DNA from: Vibrio aerogenes | Lineage (GTDB): Bacteria; Pseudomonadota; Gammaproteobacteria; Enterobacterales; Vibrionaceae | DNA: 64,000 nt | Assembly (NCBI RefSeq): GCF_024346755.1 | Contig: NZ_AP024861.1 | Location: 3,782,001 to 3,846,000 of the forward strand | Direction of reading: 5' to 3' | Shown: piece by piece, positions 8,501 through 16,815 of the stretch | How positions within the stretch are numbered: position 1 is the stretch's first letter | How the letters are laid out: each line of letters begins with the position of its first letter | Position numbers and translations under genes: made by a program | Notes under the pieces: generated by a model | The model's database searches: none | Told to the model about the DNA's origin: nothing | What the model saw: the letters and a program-made list of their open reading frames with translations, nothing else

Positions 8501-9434
8501 CACGGGCAGTGATTACAAAACCTACGTGTACGAGCCCGGCACCTTCCGCCCGCTGGCCCAAATCAGCGGTGAAGGCAGAAACAACGGCGAAGTGTATTAC
8601 TACCATCTGGACCAAATCGGTACGCCCATCGAGCTGACGGATGTGCAGGGCCAAAGTGTCTGGTCGGTACAATACCGCGCTTACGGCAATGTGCTGACCC
8701 AACACACAGAAGAAATACAAAGTGCACTGCGCTTTCAGGGGCAGTATTATGACAGCGAAACCGGCCTTCATTACAACCGGCACCGTTATTACAGCCCCGG
8801 CACGGGACGGTTTACTACGATCGACCCGATAGGGCTTGCGGGTGGCTTGAATAATTATCAGTATGTGCCGAACCCGACGGGGTGGGTGGATCCGCTGGGG
8901 TTGTATGTTATTAAAGGTAGTCAATGTCAAGATAGTGCTGCCAGAAGAGCGAAGATTATTGATGCGATTGAAGAAAAAATGCAGCCTGTGATTGATTACA
9001 TTCACAAACTCGATCCTGATGCTCAGGTTGGTTTCCGGGGAAGTGTTGCTTCTGGTATGAAAGGGGAACATAAGAGGTTTGGTGGTCCAGATGGAGACAG
9101 AGTCCCTTTTGATGGTGAATATACACATAAAAACAAAGTTGCCGTACCTCATAACGGCCCTCAGGGATATGATGTAGACTTGTTTATTGTTAGTGATAAG
9201 CTTTATTCAAAATTTCCGAAGATACCATTCTTCAAAGATTTATCTAACATTGATGATAATATTGATGATATTCTGGAATCTGTAAGACAGTCTTTGAACA
9301 ACAATCCAGCCTTGAAGGGATTGAAACAGGAAAAAATGGATATACGTGTTTGGAGAGGAAAAGATATTATTAAAAAATTAAATAAGGGTGATACACAGGT
9401 TTATCTGGAATCAAAAATCAAACCTCAGAAGTAA
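5523..9434 (+). CDS. Rhs-family polymorphic toxin with nucleotidyltransferase-like C-terminal tip
   Basis: It is a 1303-residue toxin of the Rhs/YD-repeat family. Residues 1-108 are extremely lysine-rich and low in complexity. Residues 110-180 form the DUF6531-type entry domain (INGCPVSMVSGEELL, PGAVPFTFKRTYRTS). About 900 residues of YD repeats follow (YDPLSRL, YDAFGRR, YEYDCQHRL), which fold into the shell that encloses the toxin. The core ends with RYYSPGTGRFTTIDPIGLAGG and the self-cleavage motif DPLGL (Asp1123). The last 176 residues are the variable tip. There GFRGSVASG (Gly1173-Ser1174) and YDVDLFIV (Asp1217, Asp1219) match the polymerase-beta nucleotidyltransferase signature of a GS pair followed by DxD. 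The start at 5523 is chosen for AAGGAG six bases upstream; the frame is open from 5391. The tip is more AT-rich than the shell, as in exchanged cassettes. Confidence 0.85.
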   Translation: MAKKKLGKAVDWVKKIEEIIKIAQKDTKKYMPELKKAVTKGEGSFNKARKKKQKFGKKNKTKLTKEATSISRNGKSKTRLKITNNKKTKKLKRKGNTRNKKKTNKEKNICINGCPVSMVSGEELLTIEDVILPGAVPFTFKRTYRTSACEVKSYLGYGWSHTLSHQLEFTGDEVLWYDNENRVTSLLLPDEAISESTNPIAGATLYLSDKAGEFVLSAPELPFLHFKRQGNTGHLVRLSDNYNNELFIQYNQNQQPQAVVNPHGIALWLNYNEADLISSIELKTFSDTPDGREWQTQRLMHQYDYNESSQLISEQNEAGEGEYYHYNEQHVITGRQMAGGMTFGWEWEGESKDVRCTKHWSNTGFQASYLWDDEAHTVTVSYPDGSTEVYQHDEETNLINTTDPDGAVTTQEYNDDGQLVRSVDALGYETLHYYDDEGQRELTVLPDGTEISFEYLLGHLFKVTCGDATWRYFYNLEGDLTEKRDPLHQTTFYHYNPQGNLSRIAYPDGSEHQLSWNRLGMLIEERYPDGTTSQYRHDISGRVIYQKSSIGGVTQYQWDEADRLVKLIQPNGKSKTFCYNAYGKVTEVMDEAGRKTAYEYEENSHLLSRVTNPDGTSLSYLYDNPKRFVSQITNERGEAYNIDYFTNGLVKTETTFDGRQMHYAYDLLGQLLKKTEVGSEGTELVTEFTHDEMGRLSEKVLPDGNKVAYGYDESGNLASIDDGETPLAWKYDLLNRVTEEHQNWASNYFEYDVVGQVVKWQLPDAKVLHYQRGQGGLLNQISLDDHVLTRHLYQNGIESRRTQGAVISSFDYDTQGRLVHQSQSINGHQTRTRDYGYDALGNLSQIADSRFGDSYFDYDPLSRLKAVRGNLEEHFVHDATGNVLSQHLGRRQDELNLAEAGGNQLTFHGDSHYEYDEFGRLMTEKRGKNQSLITTYEYDCQHRLIQASMPDGTTATYTYDAFGRRTKKVVTDKAQTTTTTEFIWQGDNLIGEVTGSDYKTYVYEPGTFRPLAQISGEGRNNGEVYYYHLDQIGTPIELTDVQGQSVWSVQYRAYGNVLTQHTEEIQSALRFQGQYYDSETGLHYNRHRYYSPGTGRFTTIDPIGLAGGLNNYQYVPNPTGWVDPLGLYVIKGSQCQDSAARRAKIIDAIEEKMQPVIDYIHKLDPDAQVGFRGSVASGMKGEHKRFGGPDGDRVPFDGEYTHKNKVAVPHNGPQGYDVDLFIVSDKLYSKFPKIPFFKDLSNIDDNIDDILESVRQSLNNNPALKGLKQEKMDIRVWRGKDIIKKLNKGDTQVYLESKIKPQK

Positions 9435-9446
9435 CTATAAGTTTAA

Positions 9447-9896
9447 ATGGTTAGAATTATGAATTATTCATATAAAGCGCAAGTTGGAATAAGAATAGAT
9501 AAAGGAATTGATGAAGAGTGTTTTTCTGGAGTTGCAGCCAGCTTGTCTAATATATTTGATGAATTTTATTTTGAGCAAGATCACTCAGATCGTTATGATG
9601 ATTTTTTGGCTGTATATATTGCAAAGTTTAAAAATATTGAGTTTATGCTGATTGGTCCACCTTTAGACTATGAAGATTATGATCTCGATGAGGAGCCAGA
9701 TTATTGTCAATTGAATTTTGTTTTCAGAGTAAAAGGTGATCTGGAAATTGCTAATGAATATAAGAGTGATTTTATATCAAAATTGCTTCAGGATAAAAAA
9801 AATATCGCTTCAGAAAAAAGAATAGATGTTTCCAATGAAATGGTAAGGTTTATTAATAATAGTGGTGGTAATATTGAAGCAATTTTATTTGAATGA
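9447..9896 (+). CDS. Probable cognate immunity protein of the Rhs tip toxin
   Basis: This 149-residue acidic protein starts 13 bases after the Rhs stop codon. It contains runs such as DYEDYDLDEEPDY and no recognisable catalytic motif. Position directly behind the toxin tip, small size, acidity and the same AT-rich base composition as the tip are the usual marks of an immunity gene. I assign it by context, not by homology. An ATG four codons later (9459, MNYSYKAQ) is an equally possible start. Confidence 0.65.
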   Translation: MVRIMNYSYKAQVGIRIDKGIDEECFSGVAASLSNIFDEFYFEQDHSDRYDDFLAVYIAKFKNIEFMLIGPPLDYEDYDLDEEPDYCQLNFVFRVKGDLEIANEYKSDFISKLLQDKKNIASEKRIDVSNEMVRFINNSGGNIEAILFE

Positions 9897-9915
9897 TTTT
9901 TATAATATTACTATT

Positions 9916-11164
9916 TAGGGTGACCGCATGAGTGTTTAACTTTTATTCATCGAGTTCAAACCAGCATTAAGGACGGCTTCCAACATGGATGTATTCATCA
10001 TGCAGCGTTTTTGCTTTCCAACAATGCTCAGTTTGGTTGGCTCTGAACGCAACATATTTAGACCAATATGACGTAAGCAAGAGAGGTTTTCTGCTCCGTG
10101 ACCCTTGTAAATCTGGCAAGCATCTTCGGCCATGGTGACATCTAAAACCCAGTGCATTGACTCTATGCCCCAATGCTCTCTAACTGCGCTTGCTGCTTGC
10201 TCTGCATTCAACTGCTTTGAGCTGATGTAGTAACGATACTCGAGCTCTGCCGCTTTGCCTTTTTGATAGCGGAAATTTTCTACCGTAACAATGGACTTAA
10301 GTCCTTTCCAACGTGAGAAATTACCATCGAGAGTCTCACTGCTTAATACGTATGCCTGACGGGATTCAATACGACCATGACCTTGCTCAGCCTCTATGCG
10401 CTCTGGCGCCGTTGCCCGTTGCGTTGCAAAAACTGCTTCGACTGCCTGACGTAATTTGCCCTGATTGTTTTTGACTGCAAGTAAGTAATCGGCACCTTGG
10501 TCGACGATCGTTTTCGCTATTTCGGTTTGACACGCCATTGCATCGATAGTGACCAAAGCACCCTTGATATCGAGAAGTTTAATCAGCTCAGGTATTGCTG
10601 TGATTTCATTGCTTTTCTCTTCTGTTTTAAGCTGTCCAAGCACCAACTTGTTTGAAGAGGCATAAGCACTAATCATGTGAATAGTGCTGGCGCGATCATC
10701 TCTGTTGTATGAGCCTCGAAGCGTCTTTCCATCGATAGCAACGACTTGAGACCATCAGTCAATGAATGCACCGCTGACATCCAGTCAATAAAGCAGGCGT
10801 GAAACGACTCTGGGTCAATTCTGGAGATGATACGGGCTATCGTATCATCGGCAGGGATGTCTTTAATAAACATATCATTACGCTTAAACCAATCATGATG
10901 ACCAAGAATGTATTCGCGAATGTCAAACCACCCTTTTGCTCCGGCAATAACGGCACATAAAGAGCCAAACAATACCTCAAACAGGCAATAGGTTACCTTT
11001 GCAGATTGGCGTTCATCTGTTACCGCATGGAAATATTCTTTAAACTCGTCAATGTGCATAATAGGAAGCGCTCTTTCATCAAAGGAGCGTATATGATCAC
11101 AGGGAAATATGATCGTCAACCTGATCGTTCTAATAGTTCAAAAAACGTTCGCGATCTTGCCCTG
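9916..11164 (-). mobile_element. ISAs1-family insertion sequence, probably inactive
   Basis: About 1.25 kb surrounding a disrupted ISAs1/H-repeat-type transposase gene. The left edge TAGGGTGACCGCATGAG (from 9916) and the right edge, read inward on the minus strand as CAGGGCAAGATCGCGAACG (to about 11164), share AGGG and scattered bases. This suits degraded terminal repeats. No target duplication is visible. The ends are therefore approximate. It sits between two immunity-type genes of the Rhs locus. Confidence 0.65.
9936..11059 (-). pseudogene. ISAs1-family transposase, broken by a frameshift
   Basis: Two frames together make one transposase. The upstream frame gives MHIDEFKEYFHAV through FDIREYILGHHDWFKRN and ADDTIARIISRI. 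The downstream frame (9936-10676) gives MISAYASSNKLVLGQLKTEE, VTIDAMACQ and REHWGIESMHWVLDV. Between them the expected segment VVAIDGKTLRGSYNRDDRAS is present only in the shifted frame. This places a one-base loss near 10747-10755, just before the first catalytic Asp. The DDE residues (IDGKT, TIDAM, HWGIES) are otherwise intact. The upstream frame stays open to 11119, but 11059 fits family starts better. As assembled it would give no active enzyme, unless programmed shifting occurs, which is not usual in this family. Confidence 0.82.
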
Positions 11165-11222
11165 GGAATATACCTCACATTGGTGGGGCATCTAAGTTAC
11201 GCAATAATGGATAAAATTCAGT

Positions 11223-11813
11223 ATGACTGATAAATTTCAAAACTTAATCAACCTGGGTATTCGTCCGCTAAAGAATGCCCAGTCAGATTTAAAGCAATAT
11301 TTAAAAAATCATCAAGCCGCAGCTTCTGATTTACCCGAAGACAAAGGTTACAGAGATTTTTTGAACCATTTCTCCCAAACCAGTGTTTTTGACAAGGAAG
11401 TTTGTTTCACAGGTCAAGAGGCTTCTGCTTTTTCAGATCATGGCAAGGAGTTTCTGGAAGCATTGTTTGCAGAATGTGAAGATTCAAATAATGACTTATT
11501 TTCTCTGAGAGAAAAATATGCGGAGCAACTCCCGGACAACCTGTTTGTTATTGGAGAAGTTACAGGAGGGAACCTTATCTGTTTAGATAAAAACGCCGGT
11601 GATTCAGTGAAAGTTTGGGACAGAACCGTTTCAGGAGATTTAAGCCAAAGCTTATTTCATATCGCTGACAGCTTTCTTGATTTTATTGATTTACTGGAAG
11701 AAACTCAGGACGATGTTTCTGATAACTCAAATGCCCCCAAAGTCGTTAACTACACGCCTTCAGAGATTATGAAAGCTAAAGTTGCTGAATATCTGAAAAA
11801 GCAAAACAAATAA
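11223..11813 (+). CDS. SUKH/SMI1-KNR4-type immunity protein (orphan)
   Basis: This 196-residue acidic protein has a layout typical of SUKH immunity proteins. An early LP-E-x-x-x-Y-R-D-F-L segment is followed by the central DNLFVIGEVTGGNLICLDKN hairpin, then VKVWDRT and a C-terminal IADSFLDFIDLLEE helix. Members neutralise a wide range of polymorphic nuclease and other toxins. It is separated from the Rhs gene by the insertion sequence and has no toxin next to it, so it may protect against a tip that has been lost or against that of rivals. No strong ribosome binding site precedes the ATG. Confidence 0.65.
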   Translation: MTDKFQNLINLGIRPLKNAQSDLKQYLKNHQAAASDLPEDKGYRDFLNHFSQTSVFDKEVCFTGQEASAFSDHGKEFLEALFAECEDSNNDLFSLREKYAEQLPDNLFVIGEVTGGNLICLDKNAGDSVKVWDRTVSGDLSQSLFHIADSFLDFIDLLEETQDDVSDNSNAPKVVNYTPSEIMKAKVAEYLKKQNK

Positions 11814-11850
11814 GTGTTTTGACGAGCCCTGTCATTTCTATATCGTCAGC

Positions 11851-11876
11851 CAGTACACCCGACAAAGGGTGTACTG
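11851..11876. terminator. Perfect 10-bp inverted repeat after the SUKH gene
   Basis: CAGTACACCC and GGGTGTACTG flank a six-base loop, 38 bases after the immunity gene stop. There is no T-tract on either side, so it may end transcription weakly, stabilise RNA, or be an operator. Confidence 0.4.
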
Positions 11877-12006
11877 ATATGTCGGTTTTACCTGTAGAAC
11901 AGCCAAATCTCTGGTCTTGCATGATATCAGTCACAAGCATATCGGCATTTCGCCAGAATATGCCATAATAACCCCTCACCCTATTCTACCGGCAAGGAAT
12001 CGTTCC

Positions 12007-13023
12007 ATGAAGACACCAAGACTGCTGATCATCCTTCTGACCATGCACTTACTTCAGGCATGCAGTCTTCCTGTATCATCTCCTCAGCCGGGGAAAAGAG
12101 ATGTTTCTCTGGAAAATCTGGCCAATATTAAAACACCAGATATTCTCTTTCGCGGGCGGATAACCATTGGCCCGAAAAGCAGTTCTTTTTCTCCTTGTGG
12201 CAGTCGTCAGCAATATCTGCTTCATTTGACTCCGGCCATGCAACGTACATTGATGACCATGGCAAAAACACCCTATCAGGAAATTTATGGGGAAGTTTTT
12301 GGTCATCTGGCGATTCCCAGTCTGACCGGCTATAACGCTGACTTTCAGGCAATGCTGGTCACGAAGCAGCTCAATTATGCCACCCCGGACTCACTGAAAT
12401 CTTGTAGTCAGGCTTATCAGCCAACGCAGGCCAGTGGTATTAAACCGGTTTGGTCTGTGATGCTTTCAGGGCAAAAAGTCATTGCGACACTGCCCGGCCA
12501 GACAAACCAGCAATGGCATTTACAGCAAATTCAGACCCAGGCCGACAGGCGACTGTATCTGACCAGTCAGGGACAGCTGTCTCTGACACCAGAGACCTGC
12601 AGACCCGATAAAAGCCAGGTATACGGCTGGACAGCGACACTGACACACAATAAACAGCGCCGTTATGGATGTGCCCGTCTGAGTAACATTGACGCTTCCC
12701 GATCATGGGTGGGCACTTACTTTGCTTCATCGACCAAAAGCAACAACTTTTCAGTCACACTCCATTTATATCCGGACCATAGCGCAAGAACCTTATATAC
12801 CTATACCAATGACCCGGCTCCTTTGATTGAAACCGGGTTCTGGCAAGCGCTGAATGATCATCAGGTTCAGGTTGTAATGACTCAGCATCAGCAACAATAT
12901 CTGTTATCCCAGCGAATTTTCAGCCGTGACGGTGACAAGCTCCACACTCAGAAAGAGCAGGTTGGTGCACAAATTTACCAGATTAACAATGGTGGCCTGA
13001 CACTCTACAGGGAGAAAAAGTGA
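12007..13023 (+). CDS. Putative outer-membrane lipoprotein, COG3650-like
   Basis: This 338-residue lipoprotein has signal sequence MKTPRLLIILLTMHLLQAC; the lipobox Cys is at residue 19. Residues 45-150 contain a beta-rich domain with ILFRGRITIGPKSSSFSPCG. The middle (VYGWTATLTHNKQRRYGCARL) resembles the COG3650 motif that ends in GCA. The last 90 residues (WVGTYFASSTKSNNFSVTLHLY) look like an NlpE-type or lipocalin-like sheet. The exact role is unknown. The frame is open from 11917, but AAGGA ten bases before the ATG at 12007 and the signal peptide decide the start. Its stop overlaps the start of the DTW gene by four bases, so the two are co-transcribed. Confidence 0.6.
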   Translation: MKTPRLLIILLTMHLLQACSLPVSSPQPGKRDVSLENLANIKTPDILFRGRITIGPKSSSFSPCGSRQQYLLHLTPAMQRTLMTMAKTPYQEIYGEVFGHLAIPSLTGYNADFQAMLVTKQLNYATPDSLKSCSQAYQPTQASGIKPVWSVMLSGQKVIATLPGQTNQQWHLQQIQTQADRRLYLTSQGQLSLTPETCRPDKSQVYGWTATLTHNKQRRYGCARLSNIDASRSWVGTYFASSTKSNNFSVTLHLYPDHSARTLYTYTNDPAPLIETGFWQALNDHQVQVVMTQHQQQYLLSQRIFSRDGDKLHTQKEQVGAQIYQINNGGLTLYREKK

Positions 13024-13613
13024 GTAAATGTTCACATTGCGGACTTCAGTACCAGTGTTTATGTGATGAGATTCCTCATCTGAGTACATCTCTTCATTTA
13101 TCATTGCTGATGCATGAACAGGAAGCTCGCCGGGATACCAATACCGGCCGCTGGCTCGCTGATATGTTTCCTTCATGCCAGATTTATCAATGGCAGCGGC
13201 TTCAGCCTGCTCCCGGTTTGGAACAGCAACTGGAACACAGCGAGGCATTGCCACTATTACTTTTCCCTTCACAAGAAAGCCTGTCACTGTCAGAAGGATT
13301 GGCAATGGCCGGGCAAAGCAGCAAAACACCGCATTTTATCGTGCTCGATGGCACCTGGCAGGAAGCAAAGAAAATGGAAAGGAAGAGTCAGTGGTTAAAA
13401 GAGGTGCCACGGGTACAACTCAGTCCATCTCAGGCATCAGAGTATCGTTTGAGAAAGAACCAGCAATCCGGTGAACTGTGTACACTGGAAGTTGTGTCTG
13501 AACTGTTGAGCCAGTTAAACCAACCGGAGGCAGCAGCGGCACTCCGGCTGTTTTTACAGCGGTTTATGGCCAGATTGCAGACTGATAAAAGCGGCCACGC
13601 ACTGCAAATCTGA
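13020..13613 (+). CDS. tapT: DTW-domain tRNA-uridine aminocarboxypropyltransferase
   Basis: It transfers the 3-amino-3-carboxypropyl group of S-adenosylmethionine to uridine in tRNA (acp3U). The 197-residue protein has an N-terminal zinc-type cluster CSHCGLQYQCLC. It also has the family motif LDGTWQEAKKM (the DTW region, read here as DGTW) and RLRKNQQSGELCTLE, the conserved substrate loop. It starts with GTG at 13020, overlapping the upstream TGA (GTGA), with AGGGAG just before. It matches the YfiP/TapT branch in length and the Cys cluster, though the vibrio paralogue assignment is by eye. The downstream gene yigB converges, leaving only two bases between stop codons. Confidence 0.8.
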   Translation: MSKCSHCGLQYQCLCDEIPHLSTSLHLSLLMHEQEARRDTNTGRWLADMFPSCQIYQWQRLQPAPGLEQQLEHSEALPLLLFPSQESLSLSEGLAMAGQSSKTPHFIVLDGTWQEAKKMERKSQWLKEVPRVQLSPSQASEYRLRKNQQSGELCTLEVVSELLSQLNQPEAAAALRLFLQRFMARLQTDKSGHALQI

Positions 13614-13615
13614 AA

Positions 13616-14338
13616 TTATTCAACCAACAGCAGCAACTCATTCAGCTGGTGAATTTCAACATCCGGCAGCAACCGGGAGCGTTTAGCCCGGCTCAAACTT
13701 CGTGTGCCACCGACATTCATCCAACAGGCACTAAAACCGTTTAATTTTGCCCCGGCGACGTCAGTTCTCAGGTGATCACCAATGTGTAAAATCTGTCCGG
13801 CCGGACAGGATAGCGCTTGTCTGGCTTTGATAAATAAGTCTGAATGGGGCTTGGAAAATCCGTCCGGACCTGCTTTTAACGTTTGTTGAAAATAGGATGA
13901 CAAGCCAATCTTTTCCGGACTGGCATTCCCGTTGGTAATCGCAATCAAAGGAATTTTTTCAGCCAGTGTCTGCAACACCTGGTGAGTCTCTTGGGGTACA
14001 TGAATCTGATTACGCCAGTACAACACTTCGACGATCGCATCTCTTGCCACTGCTGTTGCTTTTTCTTCATCGTAACCCAATGCCTGCATACCACGACAAA
14101 TACTCTGAAAACGCCATTGAGTGACATCATGGATAATCTCCGGATATTCTTCCCGCAGGGATTGTTTTTGCTGCTGCCACCACGATAGCGGACAGGAAGC
14201 AGTCACCGGATGATGCGTATGCATCCACGCCATCAGTTTTTTTTCAACCTGCCGGATGACCGGTCCGTTATCATACAGCGTGTCATCGAGATCAAAGGTC
14301 ATTGCCCGGATACGAGGCATGTTACGATAATAATGCAT
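13616..14338 (-). CDS. yigB: YigB, HAD-family FMN phosphatase
   Basis: This 240-residue haloacid-dehalogenase-type hydrolase in E. coli dephosphorylates FMN and related phosphates. Motif I is FDLDDTLYDN (nucleophile Asp and general acid Asp). Motif II is IAITNGNA, the motif III Lys lies in GFSKPHSDLF, and motif IV is HIGDHLRTDVAGA. It matches YigB from MHYYRNMPRIRAM to the end. It is the last gene of the dapF-yigA-xerC-yigB operon, starting three bases after xerC ends. Confidence 0.9.
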   Translation of the reverse strand: MHYYRNMPRIRAMTFDLDDTLYDNGPVIRQVEKKLMAWMHTHHPVTASCPLSWWQQQKQSLREEYPEIIHDVTQWRFQSICRGMQALGYDEEKATAVARDAIVEVLYWRNQIHVPQETHQVLQTLAEKIPLIAITNGNASPEKIGLSSYFQQTLKAGPDGFSKPHSDLFIKARQALSCPAGQILHIGDHLRTDVAGAKLNGFSACWMNVGGTRSLSRAKRSRLLPDVEIHQLNELLLLVE

Positions 14339-14341
14339 AGT

Positions 14342-15274
14342 TCAGCTTTCCCGTTTCTTCTTCGCACGTGGATGAGCCTGATCATAAACATTCGCCAAAT
14401 GCTGAAAATCAAGGTGAGTGTATATTTGAGTTGTTGAAATATTTTCATGCCCCAGCAGTTCCTGAACCGCACGTAAATCATGACTTGATTCAAGAATGTG
14501 AGTCGCAAATGAGTGACGGAGCTTATGGGGGCTGATATGGCTGGAAACAGACTGTTTAATTCCCCACTCAGCCATACGCTTTTGTACATTCCGGTGAGAA
14601 ATTCTGCACCCCCGTTTAGAAATGAACAGCGCAGGCTCATCGGCGAGAACCCATTGGGCCCGGAAAGGAATCCACCGGCGGATCCATTCAGCTGCCAGAC
14701 CAGTAAACGGAACTTTACGCTCCTTATCACCTTTGCCCACCACCCGGAGCTCTCCCTGATCAAATGACAGGTCAGCAAGATTGAGGCTCACCATTTCAGC
14801 CAGTCGTAAACCCGCGCCATACATCAATTCCATCATCGCCCGGTCACGAACAGCCAGCGGATCATCCTCATTGACCTCAAGCAATTGAGCCACTTCATCG
14901 ACATCCAGATTTTTTGGCAAAGGGCGTTTTTTCTTTGGTGCAGAAACACCTTTCGCAGGGTTGGCTGGCAATTCTCCGCGCAGGATCAGGAAATCAAAAA
15001 AACTTCGCAGTGATGATAACCGGGTCCCCACACTGCTGGCCTTCATCCCCTCACGCATTCCCTGAGCGGCAAGCTGTCTGACCCAGGATGCATCGACCTG
15101 CTGCCAGGATTTGAGCCCCCTTTCTGCTAGATACTCAGCCATGTGGACCAACTGCTGCCGGTAATTCTGGCGGGTATGAGCACTCAGTCCTTTCTCATTT
15201 CGCATGTAATCATCGAAACGGTTCAGGGGCTGAAGGAGTGTTTCCGGTAACACTGAAGCCGACGTCTCATGCAT
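14342..15274 (-). CDS. xerC: XerC, site-specific tyrosine recombinase
   Basis: With XerD it resolves chromosome dimers at dif. The 310-residue protein has the N-terminal SAM-like core-binding domain ([19 protein letters not shown]). The C-terminal catalytic domain holds all active-site residues: Arg in [10 protein letters not shown], Lys in [12 protein letters not shown], His and Arg in [10 protein letters not shown], His in LLGHENIST, and the nucleophile Tyr in TQIYTHLDF. The frame is open from 15304, but the ATG at 15274 lies one base after the stop of the upstream gene, has GGAAG in front, and gives the normal family length. Confidence 0.95.
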   Translation of the reverse strand: MHETSASVLPETLLQPLNRFDDYMRNEKGLSAHTRQNYRQQLVHMAEYLAERGLKSWQQVDASWVRQLAAQGMREGMKASSVGTRLSSLRSFFDFLILRGELPANPAKGVSAPKKKRPLPKNLDVDEVAQLLEVNEDDPLAVRDRAMMELMYGAGLRLAEMVSLNLADLSFDQGELRVVGKGDKERKVPFTGLAAEWIRRWIPFRAQWVLADEPALFISKRGCRISHRNVQKRMAEWGIKQSVSSHISPHKLRHSFATHILESSHDLRAVQELLGHENISTTQIYTHLDFQHLANVYDQAHPRAKKKRES

Positions 15275-15275
15275 A

Positions 15276-15983
15276 TCACGAACGCTTCCAGGGTAAAATA
15301 TCAATCAGGTGGGACAGAACCACCCCGAGATGAGACAAAAATAGCGTATCCATAGAAGGCTGGAAATGCCCGCCATCTTCGCTGGAAAAAGCCAAAATGC
15401 CATTCATCTTGCGGGACGTCAGTGGCAGAACAACATAGGAGCCAAATTCAGGTGAGACCGACTGGGGACCAAACAGTCCAACCCGATCGATTTTTCTCAT
15501 TCTGCCCAGATAAGCCTGACCACCGTGAATGTAACTGCGGGAAAAGTTATGCCAGTAATCCATATCTAACTGATACTGACTCACCGACAGCGGCGCGGAT
15601 AAACGGATATAAGCTTTCAGATTGATATCAGCTGCTTTTTGCTCAACCAGCCGAATCACCTCAGACAGTTCATCACAACGCAGGATGTCTTCCTGTAGCA
15701 TCATAAAGTGCTGAAATGTACGATCATTACCGGCGGCAAGCGACATTAAAGCTGTTATTTCTTCCTCAAGTGACTCAATCCGCTGGCGCTGACGACGCAT
15801 CTGGATATGAGCCAGAGAGACAGCTCCCGGCTCCTGCGGCAAAGTCAACCGCTCAGCCAGTTCCGGACGATGGATAAAAAAATCAGGATGATGGCGAAGA
15901 TACTCAGCCACCACCTCTGCTGTCAGTGCATCACTTTCTTCAATTTCTATATCAGTGCTAGACACAATATCCCTTATCAGCAA
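15276..15983 (-). CDS. yigA: DUF484 family protein (YigA)
   Basis: This 235-residue protein of the DUF484 family has a GAF-like fold and is found between dapF and xerC in most gamma-proteobacteria. It begins with an acidic region and [18 protein letters not shown] coiled coil follows (residues 60-90, [17 protein letters not shown]), then a GAF-like domain ending in [12 protein letters not shown]. It has no assigned biochemical activity. It overlaps the end of dapF by seven bases and abuts xerC, so all are one transcript. Confidence 0.88.
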   Translation of the reverse strand: MLIRDIVSSTDIEIEESDALTAEVVAEYLRHHPDFFIHRPELAERLTLPQEPGAVSLAHIQMRRQRQRIESLEEEITALMSLAAGNDRTFQHFMMLQEDILRCDELSEVIRLVEQKAADINLKAYIRLSAPLSVSQYQLDMDYWHNFSRSYIHGGQAYLGRMRKIDRVGLFGPQSVSPEFGSYVVLPLTSRKMNGILAFSSEDGGHFQPSMDTLFLSHLGVVLSHLIDILPWKRS

Positions 15984-16807
15984 GAAATCTGACCATCAAA
16001 AACATGTGCAGTGGGTCCCGTCATATATAACGGCTTACCCGGCCCCTTCCACTGAATTTTCAGTGTGCCTCCCGGCAACCGGACCAAAACAGTCTCCTCA
16101 AGAGTCTCCTGAAGAATCCCGACAGCAACAGCAGCACAGGCACCACTTCCGCAAGCCTGAGTTTCCCCGGCACCACGTTCGTAAACCCTTAAATGAATTT
16201 CTCCGGGATGAACAATCTGCATAAACCCGGCATTCACCCGCTCGGGGAAACGTTCGTGTGATTCCAGCTGTGGCCCCATCGTATCAACATCGGCAGTCAA
16301 TACGTCGTCAACAACAGTCACAACATGCGGATTTCCCATACTGACGGCACCACAGAACAAAGTTTGCCCGCCTACACGTAAAATATAGGTTTTTTCCTGC
16401 TGTTTTGCTTTAAACGGAATTTTGTGAGGCGTGAAGTCCGGCACCCCCATGTTAACGGTAATCTGATCGTCTTCTTCGACTTTCAGAACCATTTTTCCTT
16501 TTTTGGTGCTGACGTGAATACTGAACTTATTCGTCAATCCTTTCATCCGGACAAAGCGGGCAAAACAGCGGGCACCATTGCCACATTGTTCAACTTCACT
16601 GCCATCCGCATTAAAAATCCGGTAATGAAAGTCAGTTTCAGGGTCGTAAGGGGCTTCAACGATCAATAGCTGGTCAAAACCGACCCCGGTGTGACGATCC
16701 GCCAGTCGGCGGATCAATTCAGGTGAAAAAAACACATTCTGGGTGATACAGTCAACGACCATAAAATCGTTACCCAGTCCATGCATTTTAGAAAAATGGA
16801 AGTGCAT
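15977..16807 (-). CDS. dapF: DapF, diaminopimelate epimerase
   Basis: It converts LL- to meso-diaminopimelate for lysine and peptidoglycan. The 276-residue enzyme is made of two mirror-image halves, each giving one catalytic cysteine: [13 protein letters not shown] in the first and [14 protein letters not shown] in the second. The start is placed at [15 protein letters not shown] (16807) because the family starts there; the frame is open 13 codons further up, inside lysA. It follows lysA by eight bases. Confidence 0.95.
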   Translation of the reverse strand: MHFHFSKMHGLGNDFMVVDCITQNVFFSPELIRRLADRHTGVGFDQLLIVEAPYDPETDFHYRIFNADGSEVEQCGNGARCFARFVRMKGLTNKFSIHVSTKKGKMVLKVEEDDQITVNMGVPDFTPHKIPFKAKQQEKTYILRVGGQTLFCGAVSMGNPHVVTVVDDVLTADVDTMGPQLESHERFPERVNAGFMQIVHPGEIHLRVYERGAGETQACGSGACAAVAVGILQETLEETVLVRLPGGTLKIQWKGPGKPLYMTGPTAHVFDGQISC

Positions 16808-16815
16808 AAAATTCT

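Noticed and set aside
8106..9152. 348-codon frame antisense to the Rhs gene
   Set aside because: A shadow of the Rhs coding frame; no ribosome site, no family, and the sense strand has clear YD repeats.
14299..14778. 159-codon minus-strand frame within xerC
   Set aside because: It lies in another frame of xerC, whose catalytic residues are all intact.
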